A stretch of 64,000 nucleotides of DNA from Flavobacteriaceae bacterium (GCA_021647885.1 JAKITV010000008.1:1-64000); one strand, 5' to 3'; shown: positions 16,493-26,333, counted from the stretch's first letter. The notes: generated by a model from the letters alone, not told the origin. Translations and numbers: made by a program.

Positions 16493-17464
16493 ATGAGTAA
16501 AGTAAAATATTATTACGATTCTGATACCCTTTCTTATCGCAAAATAGAGCGAAAAAAAAGAACAACATTTAAATATCTCTTTGTTTTTTTATCAGCCTCT
16601 GCTTTATTCGGTTTTATATTTGTATCAATAGCTAGTCAATATTTCGAGTCTCCTAAAGAAAAAGCTTTAGCAAGAGAGTTACAAAACATGGAACTACAAT
16701 ACGATTTCATCAATAAAAAAATGGATGAGGCCGAAATTGTATTAGAAAATATAGAAGAGCGTGACAATGCTATTTACAGGTTATATTTTGAAGCCAACCC
16801 AATTCCTGAAGAGCAACGAAAAGCTGGTTTTGGAGGTATTAACAGATACAAAAACCTTGAAGGTTACGATAACTCTAAACTAATTATTGAAACAACTAAA
16901 CGCATAGATATTATTTTAAAACAAATTGTAGTACAATCTAAATCGCTTGATGAAATAGCTGTTCTGGCCGAAAACAAAGAAAAATTTTTAGAGGCAATTC
17001 CCGCAATACAACCTGTAAAAAATGATGATTTAACACGAATGGCTTCTGGTTTTGGTCGTAGAACAGATCCTTTTACCAAAACTCGAAAAATGCATTGGGG
17101 AATGGATTTTACTGCTCCAAGAGGCACACCAGTTTATGCTGCAGGTGATGGTGTTGTTAAACGTTTAGATTCAAGAGCAACAGGTTACGGCAAACACATT
17201 AGAATAGATCATGGTTATGGTTATGTGAGTTTGTATGCACACTTGTATAAATACAATGTAAAAAAGAACCAGAAAGTAAAACGTGGTGATTTAATTGGCT
17301 TTGTAGGAAGCACAGGACGCTCGGAAGCACCACATTTGCACTATGAAATATTTAAGGATAAACAACGTATAAATCCTATTAATTTCTATTATGGCAACTT
17401 ATCTGCCAAAGAATTTAGCGAATTATTGGCAAAAGCATCATTAGAAAATCAATCTTTAGATTAA
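16493..17464 (+). CDS. M23 (LytM-type) metallopeptidase, membrane-anchored
   Basis: A 323-residue protein: a short cytoplasmic N-terminus, a transmembrane helix at about 27-46 (YLFVFLSASALFGFIFVSIA), a coiled-coil-rich region, and a C-terminal M23 domain. Zinc-site motifs are H in MHWGMDFTAPRG and HLHYE near residue 285; ASGFGRRTDPF precedes them. Such enzymes cut peptide cross-links in peptidoglycan and act in growth or division. The stop codon overlaps the start of the MerR-type gene by one base, indicating one transcript. Confidence 0.9.
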   Translation: MSKVKYYYDSDTLSYRKIERKKRTTFKYLFVFLSASALFGFIFVSIASQYFESPKEKALARELQNMELQYDFINKKMDEAEIVLENIEERDNAIYRLYFEANPIPEEQRKAGFGGINRYKNLEGYDNSKLIIETTKRIDIILKQIVVQSKSLDEIAVLAENKEKFLEAIPAIQPVKNDDLTRMASGFGRRTDPFTKTRKMHWGMDFTAPRGTPVYAAGDGVVKRLDSRATGYGKHIRIDHGYGYVSLYAHLYKYNVKKNQKVKRGDLIGFVGSTGRSEAPHLHYEIFKDKQRINPINFYYGNLSAKEFSELLAKASLENQSLD

Positions 17465-17793
17465 TGCATATCAATTTACCCGAAAAACGCTATTATGCTA
17501 TTGGTGAAGTCGCCAAAGCTTTTGGAGTGAATACATCTCTTATTCGTTTTTGGGAAAAAGAGTTTGATGCCATTAAACCAAAAAAGAATGCCAAAGGAAA
17601 TCGAAAGTTTACTCCTGAAGACATTAAGAATCTTAAATTCATCTATCATTTGGTAAAAGAAAGAGGCTTTACGCTTGAAGGTGCAAAAACACATCTCAAA
17701 GAAGAAAAGAAAAAATCGCTTTCTAGTTTTGAAATTATAAGTAAATTAGAAGGTGTTAAAGACCAACTTATTAAGATTAAAAATCAACTATAA
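17464..17793 (+). CDS. MerR-family transcriptional regulator
   Basis: A 109-residue protein with a MerR helix-turn-helix and wing (YYAIGEVAKAFGVNTSLIRFWEKEF at about 10-34, then KGNRKFTPEDIKNLKFI) and a short helical tail. It lacks a metal- or drug-binding C-terminal domain. Its start overlaps the peptidase stop by one base (TAATG), and lemA follows 13 bp later. The target is unknown; the coupling hints at control of envelope genes. Confidence 0.88.
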   Translation: MHINLPEKRYYAIGEVAKAFGVNTSLIRFWEKEFDAIKPKKNAKGNRKFTPEDIKNLKFIYHLVKERGFTLEGAKTHLKEEKKKSLSSFEIISKLEGVKDQLIKIKNQL

Positions 17794-17806
17794 AACTTAA
17801 TTTATT

Positions 17807-18403
17807 ATGAAAAAATGGATGCCTTGGATTATTGTAGCAATAATTGCAATAGGACTATATTCTTGGGGAAAAGGATTTAACAATACAGCTGTAAAACTAA
17901 ATGAAAATGTAGGTGAAGCTTGGGGAAATGTGCAAACATCATACCAACGTAGAAACGATCTTATTGGCAATCTTGTAAAAACGGTTCAAGGTGCAGCAGA
18001 TTTTGAACGCAATACTTTAAAAGATGTTATAGAAGCACGATCTAAAGCTACTCAAACCACAATCGATCCATCAAACATTACACCAGAGCAACTTCAACAA
18101 TTTAACGAAGCTCAAGGTGGTTTAAGCAGTGCATTATCTAGACTATTAGTAACCATTGAGCGTTATCCAGAGTTAAAAGCCAATCAAAATTTCTTAAAAT
18201 TACAAGATGAACTTGTAAGTACTGAAAACACGATACAAACTGCAAGAACACGTTTTAACGAAGCCATCAAACCTTATAATAATCATGTAAAAACGTTTCC
18301 AAATATGTTGTTAGCAGGATTATTGAATTTTGATGACAAACCCTATTTTGATGCTGAGGTTGGAGCTGAAAAACCTGTTGAAGTAGAATTGGATTTCAAT
18401 TAA
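17807..18403 (+). CDS. lemA: LemA family protein
   Basis: A 198-residue protein with an N-terminal membrane segment (WMPWIIVAIIAIGLYSWG) and a helical extracytoplasmic domain. VGEAWGNVQTSYQRRNDLIGNLVKTVQ is the family signature, followed by FNEAIKPYNNHVKTFPN. The function of LemA is unsettled. Its genes are very often found beside TPM-domain genes, as here, where two follow within a few bases. Confidence 0.93.
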   Translation: MKKWMPWIIVAIIAIGLYSWGKGFNNTAVKLNENVGEAWGNVQTSYQRRNDLIGNLVKTVQGAADFERNTLKDVIEARSKATQTTIDPSNITPEQLQQFNEAQGGLSSALSRLLVTIERYPELKANQNFLKLQDELVSTENTIQTARTRFNEAIKPYNNHVKTFPNMLLAGLLNFDDKPYFDAEVGAEKPVEVELDFN

Positions 18404-18411
18404 AAGCACTT

Positions 18412-18849
18412 ATGTCTAAAGTAGAAGATTTTCTTTCAGTAGAAGAAGAACAAGAAATTATTGAAGCTATTAGAATAGCTGAAAAAAACACTTCTGGCGA
18501 AATACGCATTCATATTGAAAAAACTTCAGAAATTGATGCTTTTAATCGTGCTATGGAAGTGTTTCATGACCTAAAAATGGACAACACTAAACTACAAAAC
18601 GGTGTTTTAATTTACGTTGCCGTAGAAGACAAAACCTTTGTTATTTATGGAGACAAAGGTATTAACGATGAGGTGTCTAATGATTTTTGGGATAGTACAA
18701 AAGACGTGATGCAATCGCATTTTAAAGCTGGTAATTTTAAGCAAGGACTTATTGAAGGTGTTTTAAAAGCTGGTAAAGAATTAGAAGCTTTTTTTCCATG
18801 GGAAAATAACGACATGAACGAATTAACCGACGAAATCTCTAAAGGTTAA
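18412..18849 (+). CDS. TPM-domain protein, short cytoplasmic form
   Basis: A 145-residue protein made almost wholly of a TPM_phosphatase domain (SGEIRIHIEK; NGVLIYVAVEDKTFVIYGDKGI; GLIEGVLKAGKEL). No signal peptide or membrane helix is seen. It lies between lemA and a secreted TPM protein, with the next start codon immediately after its stop. TPM domains have been linked to acid phosphatase activity and to photosystem II repair in plants; the bacterial role is unclear. Confidence 0.85.
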   Translation: MSKVEDFLSVEEEQEIIEAIRIAEKNTSGEIRIHIEKTSEIDAFNRAMEVFHDLKMDNTKLQNGVLIYVAVEDKTFVIYGDKGINDEVSNDFWDSTKDVMQSHFKAGNFKQGLIEGVLKAGKELEAFFPWENNDMNELTDEISKG

Positions 18850-19662
18850 ATGGCTAAACAAAAATTTATTTGGTCTTTGTTATTGTGCTTTTTATGCCTT
18901 TCTAATATTGCTTTTGCTCAATTTGATATTCCTGAAATACCCAAAGAGCAAACCAGTGTTTACGATTTTGTAAAGTTATTATCTCCTACAGAAAAACAAA
19001 GTTTAGAATATAAACTAATCAAATATTCCGATACCACTTCTACACAAATTGTTGTGGCTATTATTAGTACTACTAAAGGAGAAAACATTGGATTATTAAC
19101 GCCTAAATGGGCTCAAAAATGGGGAATTGGACAAGCTAAAGAAGATAATGGTGTTTTTATTTTATTAGCCAGAGACGATAGAAAAATATGGATTTCCCCT
19201 GGTTATGGTGTAGAACATAAACTCACCGCTGGAATTGTTGGAGAGCTTACCAGAACTGTTATTATTCCCGAATTTAAACGTGGTGATTATTATAGTGGTC
19301 TAAATAAAGGCGTAGATGCCATTTTTCAGGTTTTAATGGGAGAATATCAAGGCACTCGACAATCTGATAATGACGAAGTTCCATTTACGTTTATTATACT
19401 TTTTATAGTTGTATTTATCATAATTTTAATTGTCATAGCTAAAAACAAACGTGGTGGATTTGGTGGTAACAAAGGAAATAAAACAAAAGGATTTAGTCTT
19501 TTGGATGCCATTATTTTAAGCAATATGGGGCGAAGTAGTACAAGTAGTCGCTCTGGCGGATTTGGTGGAGGAGGTTTCTCTGGTGGCGGATTTGGTGGCG
19601 GATTTGGTGGTGGCTTTGGAGGAGGCGGTTTCTCTGGTGGTGGTGCTGGTGGAAGTTGGTAA
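18850..19662 (+). CDS. TPM-domain protein, secreted and membrane-anchored form with Gly-rich tail
   Basis: A 270-residue protein with a signal peptide (SLLLCFLCLSNIAFAQ), a TPM domain with VYDFVKLLSPTEKQSLE and GVFILLARDDRKIWISPGYGVEHKLT, one transmembrane helix at about 179-198, and a C-terminal stretch from about 233 of GGFGGG/GGFSGGG repeats ending GGSW. This YgcG-like layout is usual for TPM proteins next to LemA. The tail may be a flexible or self-associating segment. Confidence 0.9.
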   Translation: MAKQKFIWSLLLCFLCLSNIAFAQFDIPEIPKEQTSVYDFVKLLSPTEKQSLEYKLIKYSDTTSTQIVVAIISTTKGENIGLLTPKWAQKWGIGQAKEDNGVFILLARDDRKIWISPGYGVEHKLTAGIVGELTRTVIIPEFKRGDYYSGLNKGVDAIFQVLMGEYQGTRQSDNDEVPFTFIILFIVVFIIILIVIAKNKRGGFGGNKGNKTKGFSLLDAIILSNMGRSSTSSRSGGFGGGGFSGGGFGGGFGGGFGGGGFSGGGAGGSW

Positions 19663-19681
19663 TCTTACGCTAAAGCTTCGG

Positions 19682-19719
19682 ACTAATCAAAGTTCAAGAT
19701 TCAAAGTTTTGTGATTAGT
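19682..19719. repeat. Inverted repeat between convergent genes
   Basis: ACTAATCA (19682-19689) and TGATTAGT (19712-19719) enclose AAGTTCAAGATTCAAAGTTT, itself a degenerate 7-9 bp repeat. It could be a weak terminator for the convergent TPM and der genes, though no U-run follows, or a remnant of the short-period repeat class. Confidence 0.4.
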
Positions 19720-19768
19720 GAAAACTAAACTTTCTTTACACCACATCTAGCATTTAACATCTAAAAAT

Positions 19769-21073
19769 CTACTTCTTCCGCATATAAACACTTACAGGCA
19801 CACCATGAAAATCGAAATGTTCACGCAATTTGTTTTCTAAAAACCTTTTGTAAGGTTCTTTTACATATTGTGGCAAATTACAGAAAAAAGCAAATTGTGG
19901 TTGTGGCGTTGGTAGTTGCATGATGTATTTAATCTTTACAAACTTTCCTTTATAAGCTGGAGGTGAATAATTTTCAATAATTGGCAACATAATATCATTC
20001 AACACACTTGTTTTAACTCGTTTTGTTCGATTTTTGTAAACTTCGACAGCAGTTTCTATAGCTTTAAAAATACGCTGTTTTGTTAATGTAGAAATAAATA
20101 CAATTGGTACATCTGTAAATGGTTCGATTTGTTGTCGGATGTGTTTTTCGAAATCTTTCATTGTTTTATTATCCTTTTCTACCAAATCCCATTTATTTAC
20201 CAAAATAACAATGCCTTTTCGGTTACGCTCTGCCAACCAAAATATGTTTTGTACTTGTCCGTCAAAACCTCTGGTTGCATCACACACCAATAAACATACA
20301 TCGCAATGCTCAATAGCACGAACACTTCGCATTACAGAATAGAATTCTAAATCTTCTTTAACTTTAGATTTTCGGCGTATTCCAGCAGTATCTACCAAAT
20401 TAAATTCAAATCCAAAACGGTTGTATTTAGTATCTATCGAGTCGCGAGTAGTTCCTGCAATGTCTGTAACGATATATCTTTCTTCACCAATTAAAGCATT
20501 TATAAACGATGATTTTCCAGCATTGGGACGACCCACAACTGCAAAACGTGGTAACTCGTCTTCTTCTACATTTTCCTTTTCTGGTAAGGCTTTAACTAAA
20601 GCATCTAATAAATCTCCTGTTCCGCTACCATTTATACTTGCTACATTAAAATAGTCTCCAAGCCCTAAAGCGTAAAACTCTACAGCATCTTCAGCTCTTT
20701 TGTTATTATCTACTTTATTAACCACTAAAAAAACAGGTTTGTCAACCTTGCGAAGTAGTTTAGCAACGTCTTCGTCCATTCCTGTTACTCCAGTTTCTAC
20801 ATCTACCATAAAAATTATAGCATCAGCTTCATCTATAGCCAGTTCTACTTGTTTATCTATTTCAGCTTCAAAAACATCATCACTACCAAGCACGTATCCA
20901 CCAGTATCTATAAGCGAAAATTCTTTTCCGTTCCAATCACTTTTTCCATAATGACGATCTCTGGTTACACCACTCACAGCATCTACAATGGCTTCCCTGC
21001 GCTGAATTAAGCGATTAAAGAAGGTAGATTTTCCAACATTTGGACGTCCTACTATGGCAACTATATTACTCAT
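19769..21073 (-). CDS. der: GTPase Der (EngA)
   Basis: A complete 434-residue tandem GTPase. Each half has a P-loop (GRPNVGKS at about 9-16; GRPNAGKS), a DxxG motif (DTGG; DTAG) and an NKxD motif (NKVDN; NKWD), followed by the C-terminal KH-like domain ([35 protein letters not shown]). Der is needed for maturation of the 50S subunit. It lies close to era, another ribosome-assembly GTPase, with one small gene between them. Confidence 0.98.
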   Translation of the reverse strand: MSNIVAIVGRPNVGKSTFFNRLIQRREAIVDAVSGVTRDRHYGKSDWNGKEFSLIDTGGYVLGSDDVFEAEIDKQVELAIDEADAIIFMVDVETGVTGMDEDVAKLLRKVDKPVFLVVNKVDNNKRAEDAVEFYALGLGDYFNVASINGSGTGDLLDALVKALPEKENVEEDELPRFAVVGRPNAGKSSFINALIGEERYIVTDIAGTTRDSIDTKYNRFGFEFNLVDTAGIRRKSKVKEDLEFYSVMRSVRAIEHCDVCLLVCDATRGFDGQVQNIFWLAERNRKGIVILVNKWDLVEKDNKTMKDFEKHIRQQIEPFTDVPIVFISTLTKQRIFKAIETAVEVYKNRTKRVKTSVLNDIMLPIIENYSPPAYKGKFVKIKYIMQLPTPQPQFAFFCNLPQYVKEPYKRFLENKLREHFDFHGVPVSVYMRKK

Positions 21074-21247
21074 TTATAAAAATTTAAGTCTGCAAACAGC
21101 CTAAAGCTGATTTATTTATTTCTCTTTTAGAAATATTTTGCAAAAATAGAAAATATCCTCGATGTATAGTCCATTTTTGCTAAAGATTGGTGAAGTCTTC
21201 TAATTTGAAGAAAAAACTGTATTTTCACACACTTTAAAAAAGTTTAC

Positions 21248-21769
21248 ATGTCATTATCTAATGAAATTATCTTGCGACCACGTTTTAAATTTGAAGTAAA
21301 GCGTAATAATGAAGAGGTTTTAAAATTATTTGAAGATGCCAAAGACACTCAATCAGATTTTATAGTATCGCGAGTTGACGATCATGTTTTTATAAGAATA
21401 CCTAGAATTAAACAGCACTTTTGGTCGCCACAATTACATTTAGAAATTAATGAAGTTGATGAAAATACAAGTTCTTTATATGGTTTATTTGGCCCAAACC
21501 CAACCGTTTGGACTATGTTTATGTTTTTTCATTTTTTAGTTGCAGTTCTGTTTATTGGATTTGGAGCTTGGGCTTATAGCAATTGGTCTTTAGAGAATTC
21601 TTATGGATTGCAAATTGGTGTAATGATATTAATGGTTGTGTTATGGCTTGTATTGTATATTGCAGGACAACTGGGTAAGAAAGCTGGAATGGACGAGATG
21701 TTTTTACTACATGGTTTTATGAGAGATACCTTGAGAAATGAAACTGGAAGACTGAAGACTGAAGACTGA
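21248..21769 (+). CDS. Small membrane protein of unknown function
   Basis: A 173-residue protein: about 90 cytoplasmic residues (ILRPRFKFEVKRNNEEVLKLFE; IPRIKQHFWSPQLHLEINE), then two transmembrane helices (about 89-110 and 121-142) and a short tail. It is not recognised as a named family. The last residues (GRLKTED) are read from a 7-bp tandem repeat, so the natural C-terminus may have been altered by repeat growth. It lies between der and era and points toward era. Confidence 0.75.
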   Translation: MSLSNEIILRPRFKFEVKRNNEEVLKLFEDAKDTQSDFIVSRVDDHVFIRIPRIKQHFWSPQLHLEINEVDENTSSLYGLFGPNPTVWTMFMFFHFLVAVLFIGFGAWAYSNWSLENSYGLQIGVMILMVVLWLVLYIAGQLGKKAGMDEMFLLHGFMRDTLRNETGRLKTED

Positions 21770-21775
21770 AGACTT
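21745..21775. repeat. 7-bp tandem repeat (ACTGAAG) overlapping a gene end
   Basis: Three and a half units of ACTGAAG cover the last codons and the stop codon of the preceding membrane-protein gene. The related CAGTCTTCAGTTTACAGC lies at about 48491-48508. The unit length matches the short-period arrays at the ends of the two single-gene cassettes. Confidence 0.6.
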
Positions 21776-21786
21776 TAACAAAAAAG

Positions 21787-22668
21787 TTATTTCTGGTTAT
21801 ACCCAAAACGCCTTAACTGGGTTTGATTGCTTCGCCAGTTTTTATTCACTTTTACATACAATTCCAAATGAATTTGTTTACCAAAGAATTTTTCTAAATC
21901 TTTTCTGGCTTCAACACCAACACGTTTTAATGCACTTCCTTTATGACCAATAATAATTCCTTTTTGTGTATTTCGTTCTACCATAATTATGGATCTAATA
22001 CGAATAATTTTTTCTTCTTCGAAAAACTCTTCAGTATCGACTTCAACAGCATAAGGGATTTCTTTTTTGTAATGCATTAGGATTTTTTCCCTTATGGCTT
22101 CATTTACAAAAAAACGTTCAGGCTTGTCTGTTAATTGATCTTTAGGATAAAATGGAGGAGATTCCGGCAATAATTCTATAATTCTATTAAATACCTCTTT
22201 TACATTAAACCCAACTAAAGCAGAAATAGGATAAAACTCGGCATTTGGCACTTTACTTTGCCATAATTGTGATTGTTCTTCTAGCTTTTCTTGATTAGAA
22301 TTATCAATCTTATTCAATAGTAATAATACAGGAATTTTAGAATTTGTGATTTTATTAAAAAAGGCTTCATCTTTAAGTTCCTTCTCGCCAATTTCTACCA
22401 TATAAATCAATATATCAGCATCTTCGAAAGCCGATTTTACAAAACCCATCATAGATTCCTGTAACTCATAGGCAGGTTTAATGATTCCAGGTGTGTCAGA
22501 CAATACAACTTGAAAATCATCACCATTTACAATACCCAAAATACGATGACGTGTGGTTTGCGCCTTTGATGTGATGATAGAAAGTTTTTCGCCAACAAAG
22601 GCGTTCATTAAGGTTGATTTCCCAACGTTTGGATTACCAATAATATTTACAAAACCTGCTTTGTGCAT
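21787..22668 (-). CDS. era: GTPase Era
   Basis: A complete 293-residue Era. The P-loop is GNPNVGKSTLMN (12-23), DTPG and NKID follow, and the C-terminal KH domain contains IIMVERNTQKGIIIGHKGSALKRVG. Era binds the 3' end of 16S rRNA and assists 30S maturation. It is divergent from a metallophosphoesterase gene across 277 bp in which no other gene is seen. Confidence 0.98.
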   Translation of the reverse strand: MHKAGFVNIIGNPNVGKSTLMNAFVGEKLSIITSKAQTTRHRILGIVNGDDFQVVLSDTPGIIKPAYELQESMMGFVKSAFEDADILIYMVEIGEKELKDEAFFNKITNSKIPVLLLLNKIDNSNQEKLEEQSQLWQSKVPNAEFYPISALVGFNVKEVFNRIIELLPESPPFYPKDQLTDKPERFFVNEAIREKILMHYKKEIPYAVEVDTEEFFEEEKIIRIRSIIMVERNTQKGIIIGHKGSALKRVGVEARKDLEKFFGKQIHLELYVKVNKNWRSNQTQLRRFGYNQK

Positions 22669-22945
22669 TTTTTTTATTTTGATTTCATTTATGCAATAGC
22701 ATTCGATGAATGAAGATGCAAAGTTAAGACTTATAATATTGTAATAAAAAACAATTAGATTCTGTTTTTCTGACCTAAATAGAATGATTTAACAAAATAC
22801 GATTGCTTCACTATTTCTTATGTAAACTATAATTTGAGCTACATCCAAAAATTTGATATAATACTCAAATTTTTGTTATACAAATTTGTTACCTTTCCGT
22901 TCTCAAAACAAAACAGCGTTTAAAAGGTTGTAAGTCATAATTATA

Positions 22946-23758
22946 ATGAAGAAGATTACCAGAAGAAGCTTTATCATGAAAGGAATTTTAGCTATTATTG
23001 GTTTATTTCTTTTAGATATTTTATGGTTCGAGAAATATTATATCGATTGGAATTATTTTGATATTTCTAAAAATAAAAAGAGTAAAATTAAAATCATTCA
23101 AATTTCCGATTTACACATTAATACCCTACGATCTTTTCATAAATCTATTGCCAAAAAAATAAATTCAATAAAACCTGATTTAGTATTAATAACAGGAGAC
23201 TCTGTTAACTCAACTAATGATATTAGTGTATTGAATGAATTTTTACTATTGATAGACAATTCTATTAAAAAATACGCAATTACAGGAAATAGGGAATATA
23301 ATGGAAATGTAGATTTAAATAAACTAAAAGATATCTATGAGAATAATAATTGTGAACTCCTAATTAATGAAAATCGAAATTTTACTAAAAAAGACAGGAC
23401 TATTTCAATTATTGGAATCGATGATTTTATAGGTGGGAATGCCGACTTTAATAAATCTATAGAAAATTTAAAGCTTACAGGCACAAACATTGTTTTAACA
23501 CATTGTCCTGAACATAGAGACATTATTCTACAACAAATAGGAGATTTAAAAATTGATTTGATACTTTCTGGGCATACACATGGAGGTCAAATTAATCTTT
23601 TTGGCAATGTTCTTTTTAAACCAAATGGAAGTGGGAAATATCTAAAAGGATGGTATAAAGAAAAAGAACCTAAAATGTATGTTTCTAAAGGAATTGGAAC
23701 GTCTCACATACCAATTAGATTTGGAGCAAGAGCTGAAATGGTTGTATTTGATATATAA
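22946..23758 (+). CDS. Membrane-anchored metallophosphoesterase (YkuE-like)
   Basis: A 270-residue calcineurin-fold phosphoesterase. TRRSFIMKG followed by a hydrophobic stretch (about 13-30) resembles a Tat-type or uncleaved anchor. Metal motifs are DLHIN, GDSVN, THCPEHRD and GHTHGGQ. At the usual GNHD/E position the protein reads GNREYNG, so the histidine is replaced by arginine; some YkuE-type relatives also vary here. Substrates may be lipid-linked pyrophosphates or cyclic nucleotides; none can be assigned. Confidence 0.82.
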   Translation: MKKITRRSFIMKGILAIIGLFLLDILWFEKYYIDWNYFDISKNKKSKIKIIQISDLHINTLRSFHKSIAKKINSIKPDLVLITGDSVNSTNDISVLNEFLLLIDNSIKKYAITGNREYNGNVDLNKLKDIYENNNCELLINENRNFTKKDRTISIIGIDDFIGGNADFNKSIENLKLTGTNIVLTHCPEHRDIILQQIGDLKIDLILSGHTHGGQINLFGNVLFKPNGSGKYLKGWYKEKEPKMYVSKGIGTSHIPIRFGARAEMVVFDI

Positions 23759-24239
23759 TAAGCTTTAAGTAAGATTAGCAATAGTTGAACAATCTTAAAT
23801 TAATAAAAAAACTCCAACAAAAAAGGTTAAAGGTTATACACATGCACTATTCTTGACAGGATTCGAACCGCATGCCTGAATGCCTTTGTTTATAGGACTT
23901 TTCCTTGCTATATATATTTATTCTGTTGACCGATTTGTTTGGCGGATTCTGAATTAATGTTTTCCATGTTGGCTTTTCTAAAAATGTTAGTTATTATACT
24001 TATTTCTCGAAAACGTTTTTTTAATTGAGCAATTCATCAATAATAACATTAACGTTTTATATCAATTGTTGAATTAATAAGAAAATATACTGATTAATTT
24101 TCCTAACAAATCTCAATTAATAAAAACATGATATTTATCATGTTTTATATTATTCTTTTTAACCATCTTTAAATCAGAATATTATAATCTTTTAATACAG
24201 TATTCACTCCACAAATGTTAATCTTTAAAGCCAATCAAG
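23759..24239. other. Non-coding gap with a tRNA-like T-arm remnant
   Basis: No ORF is seen in 481 bp. The minus strand at about 23850-23890 reads GCATGCGGTTCGAATCCTGTC, which has the TTCGAAT loop of a tRNA T-arm, but neither a complete cloverleaf nor an acceptor stem can be folded around it. It may be a displaced tRNA 3' end left by an integrative element at the border of the accessory region; confidence is low. Confidence 0.35.
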
Positions 24240-25448
24240 ATGAAAAAATTAATTTTATTCACGCTATTCGGGTTATTTCTACTAACACCCATTACAACTG
24301 AGGCACAAATTTTAAAAAAAATAAGTAAAAAAATAAAAAAAAGAGCTGACCGGAAAGTTGATAAAACTATCGATAAAGGGTTAGACGAAGTTGAAGATGA
24401 AATTGACGGTAAAAACAAGGAAAAATTACCGGATGAGAAAAAAGCAGATCAAAAGAAGCAAAATAAGGAAGATACTAGCAATAATAAAGTTATTAGGCCT
24501 TGGTCTAAATTTGATTTCGTTCCAGGTGATGTGATTTTGTTTGAAGACTTGCTTGAGAATGAAGAAAATGGAGAATTCCCATCAAAATGGGATATCTATG
24601 CAGGGAACGTAGAAAATGCAACCTTTAATGGAGAAAATGTAATTAACTATCAAGAAAGTGCTGCCATTGTTCCGTTGATCGATAAAAAGGGAGATTATTT
24701 ACCTGAGAAATTTACGATAGAATTTGATATTTATTTTACGTCTCTCAATACGCACTATAAAATTTTCTTTTATGATAAAGTTGCAGAAAATGGCAGAAAG
24801 CCAGAACAGCTCAATGACGTTAGAGAAATGACCATTAGACATAATAATGTTAGACTTGGTAACTTTTCAGGAACTGTTGATGGATCTTCATACACCGATA
24901 TGCCATTGTGGAGACATGTAGCCATTTCATTCAATATTCGTTCTCTAAAGGTATATTTGGATGAGAACAGGTTGATCAATGTTCCGAATCTAAGAGCAGA
25001 CCCAAAGGGACTAACTATTGGTGCTAGAAAGCGGTTAGACGATCCAGTTCTTATTAAAAATGTGAAAATTGCTGAAGGAGCAAAGAAACTTTATGACAGA
25101 ATACTTACCGATGGCAAAATTATTACTACAGGTATTAAGTTTGATTCGGGTAAATCTAGCTTAAAGGCAGAATCGATGGGTACTATTAATAAAATATATC
25201 AGATAATGATAGACTATCCTGAACTGAAATTTAGTGTAGAAGGACATACGGATAATGTAGGTGCTGATGATTTTAATTTAAGCTTATCAAAACAACGAGC
25301 TGAAACGGTAAAAAATCAATTGATATCCATGGGCATATCCTCTGAAAGACTGCAATCAAATGGCTTTGGAGAGTCTAAGCCCCTTCATGATAATTCAGAT
25401 GATACTGGTCGGGCAAATAACCGTCGTGTTGAGTTTGTAAAGATATAA
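24240..25448 (+). CDS. OmpA-domain outer-membrane protein with LamG-like domain
   Basis: A 402-residue exported protein. Signal peptide MKKLILFTLFGLFLLTPITTEA, then a highly charged helical stretch rich in Lys, Asp and Glu (about 25-80), a central region that looks like a concanavalin/LamG fold (FTIEFDIYFTSL; WRHVAISFNIRSLKVYLDENRL) and a C-terminal OmpA peptidoglycan-binding domain (GIKFDSGKSSLK; FSVEGHTDNVGADDFNLSLSKQRAETV; NRRVEFVKI). It probably ties the outer membrane to the cell wall. It begins a run of three genes on the plus strand. Confidence 0.88.
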   Translation: MKKLILFTLFGLFLLTPITTEAQILKKISKKIKKRADRKVDKTIDKGLDEVEDEIDGKNKEKLPDEKKADQKKQNKEDTSNNKVIRPWSKFDFVPGDVILFEDLLENEENGEFPSKWDIYAGNVENATFNGENVINYQESAAIVPLIDKKGDYLPEKFTIEFDIYFTSLNTHYKIFFYDKVAENGRKPEQLNDVREMTIRHNNVRLGNFSGTVDGSSYTDMPLWRHVAISFNIRSLKVYLDENRLINVPNLRADPKGLTIGARKRLDDPVLIKNVKIAEGAKKLYDRILTDGKIITTGIKFDSGKSSLKAESMGTINKIYQIMIDYPELKFSVEGHTDNVGADDFNLSLSKQRAETVKNQLISMGISSERLQSNGFGESKPLHDNSDDTGRANNRRVEFVKI

Positions 25449-25526
25449 CGCAAAAATTAGTGTTTACAGTTTTATAAAGGGAATCAATAAAAATATGAAA
25501 TTATTTAAATCTAAAATTGAATATCA

Positions 25527-26315
25527 ATGAAAACAATAACCATAAAAAAACCAAATAATTACTTATTAACTTCATTGATTTTTCTTGTAGCCACATGGAG
25601 TAATTATGCTCAGGTTTGGGTAATTACTGAAGCAAATAATAATACTACTTACATAGGTAAGGAATGGTTAAAATCAATAGAATATGATGAAGATAGAGTT
25701 TCAACCAGCATTTATAACTTATCAGAAGATAAAATGATGCTTATTGATGAAAACCAAAATATCTATGCCAAAGGGTCTTCAACAGATTTCTGTAATGCCA
25801 TAAGATCTTTTAGTGATGAGATGAATAAAAATATTCCTGTATCACAGCAAAAAATGATACAGGATTTGATCAAGGCAGAAAAGGCAAAGGTGTTGCCTAA
25901 AATAACGATTTCAAAAAGTAGCGGAGAGAAAATAGCTGGTTACAAAACTATCAAATACAGTATTTTTATGAATGGCGGATTGTATGAAGAAATATGGATT
26001 ACAAACGACTCGGCATTAAGCAGTATTATGATAGCCTATAGAAAAATATTAAAAGAAAGCTCTAAGATAACAAAATGTATGGTTCCTGATGAAGCTTTTT
26101 TAAGATCAACTCTGGAATTTGCTGAAGAATATAAAGAAGTAGAAATGGCTGGAGTAACATTGAAGAGTATTAATTATGAAGATTACGAAAGTAATATACA
26201 AACTGAGGTTGTAAGTCTTACAAATGAACTAATCCCAGCCTCAGAATTTGATGTTCCCGAAGGTTGCAAATTAGTAAGTTTTAAAGAATTTTTGAGATCT
26301 ACATCAGGAATGTAA
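25527..26315 (+). CDS. Secreted protein of unknown function
   Basis: A 262-residue protein with a signal peptide ending near residue 29 (LIFLVATWSNYAQ). The middle part has the pattern GEKIAGYKTIKYSIFMNGGLYEEIWIT, which resembles DUF4412-type periplasmic proteins in which a prosthetic peptide measures a modified substrate, but I cannot assign it firmly. It follows the OmpA-domain gene by 78 bp and is followed by another exported protein, suggesting a small envelope-related operon. Confidence 0.65.
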   Translation: MKTITIKKPNNYLLTSLIFLVATWSNYAQVWVITEANNNTTYIGKEWLKSIEYDEDRVSTSIYNLSEDKMMLIDENQNIYAKGSSTDFCNAIRSFSDEMNKNIPVSQQKMIQDLIKAEKAKVLPKITISKSSGEKIAGYKTIKYSIFMNGGLYEEIWITNDSALSSIMIAYRKILKESSKITKCMVPDEAFLRSTLEFAEEYKEVEMAGVTLKSINYEDYESNIQTEVVSLTNELIPASEFDVPEGCKLVSFKEFLRSTSGM

Positions 26316-26333
26316 ATTCATAAATATTAAATT

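Noticed and set aside
23850-23890. Complete tRNA gene
   Set aside because: Only a T-loop-like sequence is present; no matching acceptor, D-arm or anticodon arm can be folded around it.
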